This document shows, in pieces, positions 20,509 to 34,000 of a stretch of DNA of 64,000 bases. The stretch comes from Hepsetus odoe (Eukaryota; Chordata; Actinopteri; Characiformes; Hepsetidae): the NCBI GenBank assembly GCA_017165825.1, contig CM029372.1, forward strand, positions 4,672,546 through 4,736,545, written 5' to 3'. Every line of letters starts with the position of its first letter. The first letter of the stretch is position 1. The notes beneath the pieces were generated by a model, which saw only the letters and a list, made by a program, of their open reading frames with translations, was not told the DNA's origin and searched no databases. Made by a program: the position numbers and the translations under genes.

Positions 20509-21008
20509 ACAGCACTGTGCGCTGAGGTGAAAATGCTGCAAACAAAGAATGCTTTCAGAAATGGTGTTCATCATTTACTCATCAATCAAACAAAATCTAA
20601 ATCAAATCAATATTTGGTGTGACCACCCTTTGCCTTCAAAACAGCATCAGTTCTTCTAGGTACACTTGCACACTGAACTCGGCTGGTCGGTTGTTCCAAA
20701 CATCTTGGAGAACTGAGCACAGATCTTCTGTGGATGTAGCTTCCTCACATCCTTCTGTCTCTTCATGTGATCCAGACACACTGGATGATGTTGAGATCAG
20801 GGCTCTGTGGGGCCAGAAGAACTGATGCTGGTTTGAAGGCAAAAGGTAGTAACACCAAATATTGATCTGATTTAGATTTTTCTTTTGTTCGCTCACTTTG
20901 CATTTTGTAAATTGATAAAAATAAACAATCATTATTTATATTACTGAAAGCATTCTTTGTTTACAGCATTTTTTCCACACCTGCCTAAAACATTTGCACA
21001 GTACTGTA
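20509..21008 (-). mobile_element. Tc1-derived foldback MITE, copy 1
   Basis: Ends carry diverged CACAGTACTGTGCAAA-type termini. Arms 20509-20657 and 20815-21008 are inverted copies of each other, including TTTGCCTTCAAAACAGCATC. The centre (about 157 bp) reads on the minus strand as a Tc1 transposase remnant around the PPQSPDLN box. The element is flanked by TA-rich DNA, the Tc1 target. It lies 288 bp before the rsbn1l ATG. Confidence 0.85.
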
Positions 21009-21066
21009 TATATATATATATATGTATATATATACACACACACACATACACATACATACATATACA
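21009..21066. repeat. (TA)n(CA)n microsatellite, right half
   Basis: TA run followed by CA and CATA units; mirror partner of the tract at 20450-20503. Confidence 0.93.
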
Positions 21067-22020
21067 GCGGGCGATCAGTGCAGCATGGCCAGTGTGCTCC
21101 TGCTTTCCAGCCTTTCCCGCGTAATGGAGTCTCCGGACTGCGCCACAGAGCTCCTCTGGCTCCTCCCCCTCTGCTGTGGATGAACGCAAGTCACGCCCCT
21201 CTCTGTCTGTCGATCAGAGCACTGGCCCCGCCCCGATGCCCCGCCCCGCTCACAAACAGCAGCAGAGTGGGAGAGTAAACAGAGAAAAGCCCCAAGATGG
21301 CGGAGTCGCTGAGCTTCATTCACTTCGGCGCTGCGGCCAAGAGCCCGCTCCCCAAGCCCAAGGAGCCCAAAGCTTCGTCCGAGAACCGGCCGCAGTCCTC
21401 CCGGGACCACCACCCTCCGCCGGCCAAGAAAGTTCGGCACGACGAGAAGAGCCTTAAACCCAAGAAGGTGAACGGAGAAGGCGGAGGAGGGGGAGGAGGA
21501 GGCGGCGCGGCGGTGGAGGACAGGCTGCAGCAGAGCTACAGCAGCCCGACAACATGGAGCTTCACCCCCGTCAAGACGAGCAGCCCCGCCGCGCCCGTTC
21601 AACCCCCGCACCACAAAGTGTTCAAGCAGAGCGCCTTCCTCGCCTCTCCGCCCAAACCCAAAAAGCCCAAGGAGAAGCGAGAGAGGGAGAGGGAGAAGAG
21701 GAAGCACAAGCCGCCCTCGGAGAACAGCGGCGCGGGCGTGAAGAAGGAGAACGGGGAGGTGAAGCTGGTGCAGAAAGGTAAGGGAAAATAACTCCTCAGA
21801 CCCACACTATAAACCACCAAGTGTCGCGGAAAGTGGCCTGTTCGGAGTAGAAATGATTTCTTCGAGGTCTGTTTGCTTTTATTCGCCCGTTTCTCTCCGA
21901 AAAGTGTGCGTGTCGCGCGCGCGCGCCCCTCCGTGCTAACTGGCTAAGCTAACCGAGCTAAAGCTAGCGGGCAGTTTCACCAGCGGACAGCGAGAGGAGT
22001 TACACAGAGTCCAGAAAAGT
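21067..22020 (+). promoter_or_regulatory. rsbn1l: CpG-rich region / probable rsbn1l promoter and first exon
   Basis: CpG becomes frequent directly after the microsatellite at 21066 and stays so through exon 1 into intron 1, including a GCGCGCGCGCG run near 21917. No TATA box is evident upstream of the ATG apart from the microsatellite. This looks like a typical CpG-island housekeeping promoter; the transcription start is not visible. Confidence 0.7.
21297..21777 (+). CDS. rsbn1l: rsbn1l exon 1 (start codon, disordered N-terminus)
   Basis: 160 codons plus one base, donor gtaagg. Starts MAESLSFIHFGAAAKS, rich in Pro, Lys, Ser and Gly, with a polyglycine run and a QSYSSPTTWSFTPV stretch like the mammalian QSYGSPASWSF. 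It ends in KKENGEVKLVQK (149-160), the first copy of a motif repeated at the end of exon 2. High CpG content. Confidence 0.93.
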
Positions 22021-25000
22021 GGCATAAACACAAGCTGAGAGGTTGGAAAGAGGCAGGAATTCGTGGTGTCGGCGCCTGAACATCGCAGACTCGAGTTTGA
22101 CAGCTGGAGAGTAACGTTTATTCCACCTGAACGAGGACATCTGGGCCTAGAACAAATCCTGAGTTTGTTTACACTTCAGGTGCAGAAAGGGACACATGGA
22201 GATGCAGTAATTAAACACTGACGGGTCAACAATACTCCACCACCAGTTTAGGAACATCTGCACGAGGCTGAAGTGTTGGCCGGGCTGGATCCTCCTCACT
22301 TCTTCACCTTCTTCACTTCAGCAGCAGCAGCACACACAGGTTGCTCTGGTGGATCTTCACGGAGATTGGGGCTGTAATGTGGAAAGTGGGGATCTTTATG
22401 GCACATGGGGACATTCACAGTTAGAGTGCAGTTTAAAAGAGTCTCCCTGGTCTTTGAGTCCCTGCCTCCAAAGGTCTTCGCTCATAAAATAGAGCGAAGA
22501 GGTTGGAAAACATCTGGATTCTTGCACCATCAAGCTCGTTTTTACACGTTGGAGGATGGACCGAGCCCTGACTGTTTTGGTCCAGAAGTCTGTCAGATGT
22601 CCCGCGTGTGTGATTTCACACTGTTGCTCGCTCTGTAGCGCGTCTGACAGGACAGCGATAATGAGAAACATGCTTGATCTGAAGCCTTGTGGCACTAGGC
22701 TTTTTTCTTTTGTCATTAGATCAGTCTGACATTTGGTAAAAATAATGATACACTGGGAGCACCCCGCTGTGTATTTCAGCACAGGCAAGATATCATTTTG
22801 TTCTAGATTTTACTTGTAGGCTGAAAGGCGTTATAGAGGGGAAGAAATGATGTGAACTTTCATTTCAATAGAACAGAAACGCACTTTAATGAAACAGTCT
22901 GACGATAGAAGCTCATAGTCCTCGTACTTTATCGTACGGCTTGCAAAATGAAAAAGCATTCGGGACCATATTGTGCAAAGAAGCAGTTTCTGTCCCACAT
23001 GGAAGAACTGTAACACTTGCTGTATGAAAATGTCTTTTTGTCAGGCTGTTCATTTGTACACACTGTGCTAGACACTTTAAAAAGACCTCACATGCAGAAG
23101 TCAAAAAAGGACAAAACGACATCTTCACCTGTTTAAATTAGTGATGCCAGGATACCAATTTCCAAAACCTTTATTGCTGTATAATGTTTTTAAATATTAT
23201 GCCTCTAAATTTAACCTCTAACGCTCAGGCTGCTCTACTCCAAAGGCAGAACTGCACCGCTAACAACTTCATGTCGCACAGTGTGAGTGTGTTCTATTTT
23301 TGGATGGATTTATTACAGGGTTGAAATAAATTCTTTCTCTTTTTTTCCCCTCCCGTCCCATTACTGAAACAGCATTTTCTGCTGATATTTGCTCAATTCT
23401 GATAACAGGAAAACATGGAACTCAGTGGAAATATTAATTGCACTGACTGTAAGGTAAAAAGGCCCAGATCTCGTTCGATCATGTTTGTCATTTAGCCAAT
23501 ACAGTTTGTTAACTTTTTTTTAAAGCTACCAACCTGAATTAAATTTAGTATAAATGTGGGGGAAATGCAGTGTTTCTAAATGCAAAACACATCAGTAGTG
23601 TAAATTTTTTTTCTTTACAGACTTGTTTTTTTTTTTTTTTTTATTACAGAAGAATAATTACTAACCTTTGCCTGAACTGTTTAAAATGGCTAAGTATGGA
23701 CAATGTTATTCTGCTGTCATATTAAAAATAAATTACGAATAATCGTGATGATATTATTTTTTTTTAATAGCAGCTCCTTGACATATTTGAACCTGCGTTG
23801 TTTAGATGGGAGTGGCGCTTCTAAGCACCAGACCAGTGTCTGAGGATGCCCTCAGTATTTCAGTGACCGTCAAGTCGAAACTTTACTGCCCGGTTATCCA
23901 AACTCAAATTTGAGGTAGTTTAAGGGTCCTAAATATCTTTCGCAGAATTTTTATTTATTTATTTATTTTTACAGCAGCATTTGTGTGCTTCCACTACAGT
24001 CAGTGTCGCACGAAATGATTGCAACCACGCACGGTAAATTAAAATGTTGCTAGACAACAGTTGTGCTTTCTTTCCTTTTTTTTAATGATAATTTTCAAAA
24101 TCATTAAATATTTTTAACAGTATAATGTGTTAGTATTTACTTTGAACTGTGCTTTTTTTTTGTTTTGTTTTGTTAGTCAGAATCTGGGTCAGATGCATTG
24201 CACTTTGTTGCCCCCTTCTGCAAATAGAAACTGTCCTAAGTATGCTGAAGGTCACTGCAAAATACATGTGGTTCTGTTTCAACTTATTGATTTTTTTTTT
24301 TCTTCTTCTTCTAATTTTCTTGTCATATCATCCTTATGTTTAACCCTATATTTAACACAAAAGTTGTGATTGTGTATGGAAATGAAAGGCAAATGGAATA
24401 AATGGTCTTAAAAAGGGAACATCTAGATTTGTGCTGCTTTCTAGAGAGCTGTTTAATCATCTCTGCCTTTTTTTAAATTCTGCTTTGAGAATCTATTTTT
24501 ATATAGTGTACTAAGTGTTCTATAGTAATGGGTGTTACTGGCTTGGACTGTGCTTGTCATATTTTACCTTGGTGGTTACCTTGGTGGTCAAATGAGTTGG
24601 GGCCTGCTGAGAACATGCTTCTCTTTTCCTCAGCTGAGCTGAGTTTTCCCTTTTTTTTTTCCTCTTCAGAACACATCATCAAAGACAAAGTGAAGGAGAG
24701 AGAGAGGGAGAAAGAGAGAGAACGAGAGAGGGAGAAGAAGAAGGACCGAGATAAAGATAAAGATCAAGAGAAAGAGAAGAAGAAACACAAATTAATGAAT
24801 GAGTTCAAACGAGAGAATGGAGAAGTCAAGTTGCTGCAGAAAGGTGAGTAAAGTCAGTGCTGTTGCTCATGGTTTCTGCGTTACTGTAACATTAATGACT
24901 CTAATGATTTGTGGTGTCATTAATTTCTCTTGTAATTAGGTGTGTTTTCTCAATGTCCTTTTTGTTTTTTTTTTTTTAAGTGAGAAGTGGTTCATTTATA

Positions 25001-28000
25001 TTTAGCCTTTTCCAAATATTAGATGTGGGCAATTCTGGCAGAAAAATGAAAGCTGCGGTTATTATTGATTGATAGCGGGAATTGCCTTTACAAGATTTTG
25101 TGTACATAGTTGGTGAGCTTTTATTGGTAGATACAAAATTTGACTTGACAGACCAAACTATAATGATGCAGAAGATTTGCATATTTATTTTGTATTTGTG
25201 ATCTTATTCTTAAAAGCTTGTGTAAATGCACCTTTTAAACATAAACACCAGTCTTTAGTTTTCTAACTGAATATATACAACTTTCCCTAGTGGACGTTTT
25301 AGACTGTCTTGCCAGTTACATTTGTCACCCCACGTATTTGATTGTTCATATATTGATTTGCTATTGTGTCAGTTTTTCAGAAAATATGCAGGCCGATGTT
25401 TGAACAAGGAAAGAAACTCTAACCGAAAGCTCAAGAATTATTAGTTTTGTCATGGGGTTTTCTAAATATATCACTGTGTTTAATTATGTGTAGGCCTGCT
25501 TTAATTAAGTTTATGAATGAGTGAATGTGAAGTGAGGTACTGAATGAAGGGAATGAGTTCTGGTACACTTTTGACAAATAAGGTTCTAGATAGACAGAAG
25601 GTTCTTTTGAGTTGTAAAATTAGTGGAACAGTATTTGGTTTTATATAAAACTATCTTTATAGAAGAAGGTTTTTTAAGAACCATATGGAGTTGTGGTTGT
25701 GAACCCTTAAGGCGTTGCTATATTCTGAAAAGAAAACTAAACAGTTCATAAACATTCGAGCACAACTGTAAAAGCAGGTTTTCTGTCATAGAAAAGATGC
25801 GTTTAATCAGGCAACTTAACATTACAACGGTTCTTTTAGTGCTCATGCTTCTGTAGAAAAGCTCTAAGGCTAAACTGAAGAAATTTCTGAGAACAATGAC
25901 TGTTTTTTTTTTTTTTATTTTTTTTTTAAATAGACTAAACTGCTTTCTGAGTGAATGTCTCGCCAGTCTTGACAGTTTTTGTTATTCTGCTTTAACAAAG
26001 ATAACCTTACACAATTTTATAAACATTAACCAGAAGGAACATTTCCAGAAAGGAAATGGTTTTACTTTTTGTTTTATTTATTTAATTTATTTAATCAATG
26101 GTGCACTGCACTTTCAAAACAATCTGTAGCACCCGGTAAACGGCATACACTTTAGATTACAGTCAGGTCTCATATCATGAGTAAAATGGCTATTTATTGA
26201 ACAATATATTTAATGTGCCCTGAAAATTATTATATATTACATATTGAATGTATAGCTAAAGTGATATTCCTTTCCTGGTGTAGAGGTGTATGACGTTCTG
26301 TTGCAGTAACTTAGCTAAACTAAAAGGATACTACACAAATGGAAAGGAAAGTAATACAATCCATTAATATAATACAGATTATGGTCATAAAGAGTCAATT
26401 TGCTACTTTTGCACAAATTAAACAACTGGACATCTTGTGTTTGTTAAACAAGTGCAAATGAGTATTCACTATGCCCAAATGGTAGAAGCTGAAGAAGGAG
26501 GACTGTATGGTGGAATTCAGGCAGAAGGTAAGACGGGCACTGGGAGGTAGTGAAGAGTCACTAGATTGCTGGGCATCTACTCCAGAAGTGGTAAGGGAGA
26601 AGCTAGAAAGTTACAATAAGCCACAGCATGAAGTTATGAGAGAGAATTGTGGAAGCTAGATTAAGAAAGAGGTGATGATTCAGTGAGCAGCAATATGGTT
26701 TCATAGAGAAGCTGCGAAGGAGCACCACAGATGCAATGTTTGCTCTGAGGGTGTTGATGGAGAAGTATGTCAGAGCAGTACAGGATATATACGAGGGCAG
26801 TGTAACCGTGGTGAGGTCTGCAGCAGGAGTGACGGATGCATTTGAAGTGAACTATTTGCATTTGTTTGCAATAGTTATGGACAAAGGTAGACAGGAATCT
26901 CTGTGCACAGTGATGTTTGCTGATGAGATTGTGATCTGTAGGGAGCAGCTTGAGGTGAACCTAGAGATGGAGATATGCTCCAGAGAGGAGAGGCACGAAA
27001 GTGTAACGAGATGAGGACCGAATACATGATTTTGAACAAACAGGAGGAAAGTGGAGTGGTTAGGATGCAGGGAGTAGAGGTGACAAAGGTAAAGGAATTT
27101 AAATACTCGAGATCAGCAGTTCAGAGTAACAATGTGGGCAGGTTGGAATGGGTGAAGACAACTGGCAGGAGTGATCTGTGACAGACTGGTACCAGCGAGA
27201 GTGAAAGTGAAGGTTTACAGGATGGTAGAGAGATCAGCTATGCTATATAGGTTGGAGATGGTGGCTCCGATGAAAAGCCAGGAGGCGGAGGTGGAGGTGG
27301 AAGAGTTAAAGACGCTGACACGGACATGTCCGTAGCAGAGACGAGTATTAAATTGGGAGGAGGATGTTGAAGAAAGAGATAAAGAGGAAGACTAAAGAGG
27401 AGGTTTATGGATGTTGTGAGAGAGGACATGCAATTGCTTTGAAGGAGGAAGAAGTGAAGATAGTTGATCTGCTGTGGCAACCCCTAACGGGAGCAGCTGA
27501 AAGAGAAAGAAGAAAGAAACTGTTATTTAACTACGCAGCTTCTCTTGGGATAAGATGTCAAAAGACAGAGGAAAAAACTTGTGGAGAGACCCAAGCTAAA
27601 CCAATTGTATACTGATTCCTTGGTTTATACCTGATCTTTTTGGTTTGTAGTTGGTCACACAAGCTAACGTCGTGAGCCAACCAAGTGTGGTATACCCACT
27701 TGTGTAAAAATGAACCCCCTGTGCTGTTTTGCTAGTGCATAGCAGGTAGCATTTTTATAAACATCCAACAAAGTTTAAACACAACTTTGGTTCTCAGAGT
27801 GCAAAGCTTTAAATCCGGGTCATTTAGCCGGGTAAACAACCTTTTTATTCAAGAAAGCAAGGGAATAAAATTTTCTATATGGACGCTTTGAAAAGTGTTT
27901 CTCCATTAACCTGTGTTTGTGTAGCTCTAGTGAATCCCCTCCTTATGCTATTTATTTTGCCTCACTCTTGACGCAACCTCAATTTTTATTAATTTAATAA

Positions 28001-31000
28001 AGAATAATGGCTGTCGGGCCATTTCATCAGCAGAGTTTTTATCCTGGTGTAATGTCTCATTCTGGCTCAAACTGAAGTACAGAATAGCAGATAAGTTTAA
28101 ATATTGAATCAGTACTGGCTCAGCCCTCAACAGGGCAGGGTTATTTGAAAGCACAACAATATTAAGCCTTTAACATAAATTTTTCCTTTTTTTAAGAAAT
28201 AGTTTAGGAAATTTACAGTTTAGTGTTGAACAATTCAAAGATGACAACGTCTTAACACTGCATATTTCTTTTGACAGTCTGAACGTTTCGGTAAGACACT
28301 TTCTGTTAAACTTTTACGGGGATTTTTTTAAAGGGCTTACACTGCAGAGCACTTTACACCTGATACTTCATTCACAGAACAAGAGGGCTACAGATGTGCA
28401 TGTCCTTGACCATGTCAAAATTTTCATGTTTAGTTTATTTTGTATGTGTTTTTTGCATTACATGGTAATACAGTAACAAGAGGAGTAATGTTCTAGCTGG
28501 GGAAAACTGATCATTCTGGCAGTGAGAGTGTGCTTTCACACATACTAATGGATAATCTCAGAAGCACGGCTAAGAGAAAACAGATGGCTTTCTTCTCTTC
28601 GCATCTCTAAATGAACACATTTTTGCTTTCTGTCTTTCCTTATTTATAATGTATTGTTTGATTTGGACACACCTTTCATAATGAGTCCAAGCGGTTTGGA
28701 TCTGCTCCGTTTCTCAGTATTTTGACAGCCTCTGTCTGGTCAAGCCTCAATTAATTGTCTCATTGTTTAACTTTGTTGACTTTTTTTTTTTTTTTTTTTT
28801 AAGAATGGGGGGGGGGGGGATACAATTACTATGATGAGGGTTTTTTTTTTTCTTTTTTTATAAATCCAGTTTTTTCCTGAATCATCCTTTAACAAATTTA
28901 ATAAGCACACTTCCACGATTTTTTGTTTTGTTTTGTGGTGCTCGTACATGAATTAGGTGTGAAGCAGCATGACTGATGCTTCAGAAGCTGTTTACGAGTA
29001 TGCTTTTGTTTATGACTGTGTGAAAGGAAGAGGAAGAGAGAAGTCACAAGCGGGAAACGTCTTTGTGAATTAAATTCCTTTTTTATAGCTTGCATGTGAG
29101 AACAGTGGAGCCTAAGTGTAACTGCAACATTTCTATGTAGCTGTAAAGTAAAATGGTTGTATGTTCAGCTTGCTGACTGGTTTGCTGTTCAGGGCTTCTG
29201 TGTTGCTGTGGTTGAACAACGTAGAAAAGAGTTGAAAAGAAGGGTTGTTTTATGTGCGTGATTACATTGCACAGTTTCCTAGTTGGGCTGTATATATGTG
29301 ATCTGCAAATTTCAAGCCTTTTCACTTTGTTTTGTTTTAGGAAAATGACGTTGGCTTTTCCCATGCTTTTCATGAAAATTTTCTAGAACCCTGAAAAGGA
29401 CACATTTCTAATTAGTTAACTATAGTATTGTGAGACGTTTTAGAATTTCTATTTAGAAATATAAGGTGTAAAATCAGTCATTTTCTCTCTCTGGTTGAAT
29501 ATTTTTTATCAAAAAGATTATAAAATCAGAAACGTCTTGCATTGGACTTATGTTTATTAAGGATCTCTTGCTGTTTAAGGTCAAGCAAGTCTTTAATGTG
29601 ATTAGTCAAAGCAGACTACAAGAAAAGACTCAAATGTAAATAAATGAATAACTTCTAAGGCTAAGCTTTTTGAGGCTATGTTTTGCATGGTGATACAGGT
29701 TTTGTCCCTTGCAACTACCTCAGTTGTGTGTTTTACTCAACACTCTTTGACAGAGTGACTCATCCTGTTTGAAGTAAACTAGTAACTACTTTTGAGTACT
29801 TGCTCTCTGTAAAATCTGTGACAAAGTCTCTTGGTGCTGAATGAGATTACTGTGATTACTCTTGAGTTTTATGGTATTGTTATTTCCAATATCCTGAGCT
29901 TTATTTTTTGAATTTCAACCATTATCTAACCAAAGCATTTTGCAGTCTTTCTGTGAACACCCCTGTGGTGGTGATGAAGATCAAATGACACACAGTCCTA
30001 TGCAGGTCAATTCTGTGATTGAAGGCATCTGTGCTTTTGAGCTTTTTTTTTTCTTTTTTTTCTTTTTTTTTTTTTTTTTTTAAGGCTAGTTCTAACCCTG
30101 GGATTTATGGAACCTTAAAATTAACATTTATTTGTTGTCAGATACTTATACCCAAAGCAGCTCGTACACATTCAAGATCAAATTAACCAAATACTGGCAT
30201 GTTACCTTTTTTTTTTTGTTTGTTTCTTGTCGTTGGAAACACTGACTTTGCTACTGTATGAAATTGTAATGGGCTGCCATGACCACCCTCTGTTGGGTAT
30301 TATGAGTAACATTATTCTTTGAGAGAGACACTTTCCTGCGTTATCTGAGGGACACTTTGAGCTGTTTTTGTACGAGCAGGCTTAAGCCATAATGCTCATC
30401 TCCATCTTTATGTTAGCTAAGATTAATTCAGCAGAGGTAGCAGTCTGTGATCTGAGAGCCAGTCTGCCTTGCAGGGATAAGTGAAAGAGGGCATGTGAGA
30501 AATTCATGCTGTTTTTATGTTTAATGTTTTGTGTCTGTCTGCCCGTAGAGCTGGTGTTGTTGCAGTAACGCTCTTAAGAAAAGAGGAGTTTAAAATTTTG
30601 CGCCCAGCTTCAGTCTGGCTTCATCTTTCAAGCTCAAGTGTTTGCATTTAGCTTTCTTCTCACCCCTCCTACAGAGGTCATGGTGCTGTTCAGTGTTCAC
30701 ATGTGCTTTTGAATGAGACATGGCTCTTTATGAGGAATGTCTGTTTAAGTAATCGTCTAGTCTGCTGTCCCAGTTGTGAACAGGGCTGATAGGGGGAGGG
30801 GTGCTTCAGAGGGCCGGATTAGCAGCTATTGCTTTGTAAAGCAGCCATCCACCTCTCTCTCCCTTGCTTACAGGGCTGAGTGATTACACTCATTGTAGTA
30901 AATAAATGACATGTTTGTCAGAATAAAGGAATACATTTACTGTTCAGTTGTGAAAATTGCAAATTTCTTTTCTTATTCTGCTTCATGTATCACGATTTTC

Positions 31001-34000
31001 CAGAGTTTATTCTATGGAGCTCAGCTTGGTTTTTATGTTTTCTAATTTTTCAAATTGAAATTCAAAAAGCCAGTTACCAGTTACTCTTGTCAGCGTTAAC
31101 GTGTCAAAGTGAGTTTAGTGGAGCTGAATTGTTGATATGTTTATTGAATCAAACCAGTGATGTAATTTAAAGTGTTAGCTACACAATCAAGCTGTACAAC
31201 CCCAAAAAAGTTATGAGTTATGAGTAATGAGTCTTTTTTTTTTTTTTCTCTGAGAACACCTCACTGTAACTGAAGACTTTGTTGCCTTGATTAATGTTTG
31301 ACAGTAATCCTTGTGGACATTTTGTCTTCTGTATTGGTGTTAATATTTTGCTATTTTTGTCACTGACCTGATTATGCGCATGATGGCTAATCAGCTTGAC
31401 ATCAAAATAAAGCTTAACCCGTGCTATTCAGATTCACAAATGGAAACATATTATTTGTGGTTACTACAATATTAATCTGTGTTTAAGTCTTAATTGCAGA
31501 ACGGTAAGTGTCTGTTTCTTCTGGGCTTTTCTGGTCTTTCTCTATGGATTGCTGTGTCCTCTAAAAAGTATCCCAGTCCCATCTTAATTGCAAGTAATTT
31601 GCTAATCGATCATCTTCATGCTTCTACCATTTGGGACAATTTTCAACAGTTTTAACCAGACACTTGGCATGTGTGACTTATCTGAATGAAAAGCTAGTAA
31701 TGACCACTTAAAATGTAAACCAGCTCATCTTGTTGAACGTGTAACACTAAAGGACACCAAGACAAACTTGGCCTGCTCTTCCCCACACCAGCTAGCAACA
31801 GGCATCATTCTGGTGTTTTAAGTAGAGAAAGTAATGACGTAATGATGTTTTGTCATCTGCATTTTGCGATATTGTTAAAGGGAGATCAACAGGAAATTTG
31901 TTTGAATCTTGGAAACAGAAAGTAGGCCAGGTTTTTGGATATGACTAATAATACTATCATAGAGTTGTAAAAAGCAGTAGGTCAGCCCTTTGGAATAAAC
32001 TGGATATTTGTCTTATTTTACAGTTCATACTGTGTTAATACACTGTTTTACAAATGTTCAAGCATTAAACATCTTAGTGCTCCAATAGTGTGGTTGAGGA
32101 TTTTTTTTTCTTTCTTTTTTTTCTTTTTCATGAAAATTGGTTAGAAACCTACACAGTCTGGAATAACCAGGCCAGTTAATTCGTTCTTGCTATGCTAAAG
32201 ACGTTTAGGTTTGAGATCAAAACATAACTATGAGATGTGTGATACGATTTTCAGCTTTAATTTCCATTTGTATCTAGATATGTTTAATTACATAGAACAT
32301 GGCACCTTTTTTGCAAATGACCAGCAAGTGAGCAAAACTATTGCGACTGATTTTAAAGTAAATTAAAGGGCACTCAGTAGTAGCTGTTTATTGCTTGTGT
32401 GATGTAACTACATCAAGCCTGTGGCTGAACCAACACAAAAGGATTGGTGTCTTCTTTGATTTTGGTTTTCCAGGCATTTACCACAGCATCTTTCAGCTAT
32501 TTTTTTTCTGTAGAATTCAGTCTCCTTTTCAGCAGATGAAAGGCTTCTTAAGATCTGGGGTTAATCTGGTGATTAATTTAGCCAGTCCAGACCCCCGCAC
32601 CCCCCCCCATTTGTTAACCTAGAGGTATGTTTTGTGTCCTTGTCTTGCTGCATAATAAAGCTTTTCCTAATTTAGTTTGGATGCATTTTTGGCAGACAAA
32701 ATGTTTCTGTTGACTTCTGTTGCTCCCATTGTGAGTCACGTTACCAATAAAGATTACCTGTTCCAGTAACAGCCAAGCAAGCCCATGCCTCGACACCACC
32801 TCCACTGTGCTTCCCACATGAGCTTGTATTATAGATCATAAACTCATTTTAAGTTGTATGAAGATCAGGTCACATTTCAGAAACTGCTATAACAAAAATA
32901 CATTTAATTCATACCAGCTTTCCCTTAAAATGGCACATGCCTGTTAAAATGGGTTTAATTTTTAATTGCTATCTCAGATCAAATATACTTCTTTTTCTTT
33001 CTAGGTGACATGGAGAAACCGAAGATGAACTCAGAAGAGTTGTTGCTTAAAAAAGTAAAGAAGAAAAAGAAAAAGAAACACAAAGAAGGGGAAAAAAGAA
33101 AGCGTCCCAAGATGTACAGCAAGTCCAGCCAGACACTGTGTTCGGCCCTGTTGAGCCCGGACCTTCCAGGCCTGCTGTCCAAATCAGAGGCAGAATTCAA
33201 AACCCCTCTTCCTGTCTCTAATGCCCTGTCCCTCTCCTCCTCAACGGTCATTGCCAAGCAGGATAAGAACTGCTGCTCAAAGTCTGGTTCAGGAGCAGGA
33301 GACACCAGCACCACAAAAGCTTCCCAGTTGCACTCCAGGCTGCCGGGGCTGGATGGTCTGGAATTCGGACGCTTCGTCCATGTGGAGCAGCAGCCAAATG
33401 GTGGAGCCCTGGTGCTGCACGCATACAGCCGGGAGCTCTCTGTCCTATCTTCAGAGGAGATGCAGAGGTTTGCGCAGGAGTTTGTAACGCTAGCATTCTG
33501 CGAAGATGAGGAAGGTGCAGCGCACTACGTCATGGGCATCATCCACGGAGCCGCTTCCTACCTCCCTGACTTCCTGGAATATTTCTCCTTAAAGTTCCCC
33601 AACTCCCCTGTCAAAATGGAGATCCTCGGGAAGAAGGACATCGAGACAACTACAATGGCAAACTTTAATGCTCAGGTGAGTCAGTCGCTTTGATTTAGTT
33701 ATGTTTCAAAGTCTGGGCCCCTGCATATCACAAAATCACCACTGACGCCAGTAGCATGAAGAAAGTTTTTCAGAATATCCAGTTCAGCTGTCTCTGATAA
33801 GACTTTAGGCTTATTTGCAGTTACTGGATGAAGTCCTAACTGAATGGCTGACTTAAACTTGAGAACAGTCTCATAATTGTCAGTGTCACTATCTGGGGAA
33901 GCCTCTATTCTGCATGGGAGGTAGATATTTTTTCTGTTCTTTTACTGAAATCCGATCTGTATGTCTTGCAAAGAGAACAGAGAGTGGGTGAGTGTAGTAT

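Larger units (their letters stand above)
24844..33004 (+). other. rsbn1l: rsbn1l intron 2
   Basis: 8.2-kb intron. Holds a dead LINE at 26480-27520, a poly-T / poly-G pair at 28782-28819 and a T-rich run near 30043-30083. No exon recognised in the remainder. Confidence 0.75.

Noticed and set aside
21075..21707. 210-codon minus-strand frame over rsbn1l exon 1
   Set aside because: A shadow of GC-rich coding sequence in the CpG-rich region; composition Leu/Gly/Arg-rich without recognisable domain.
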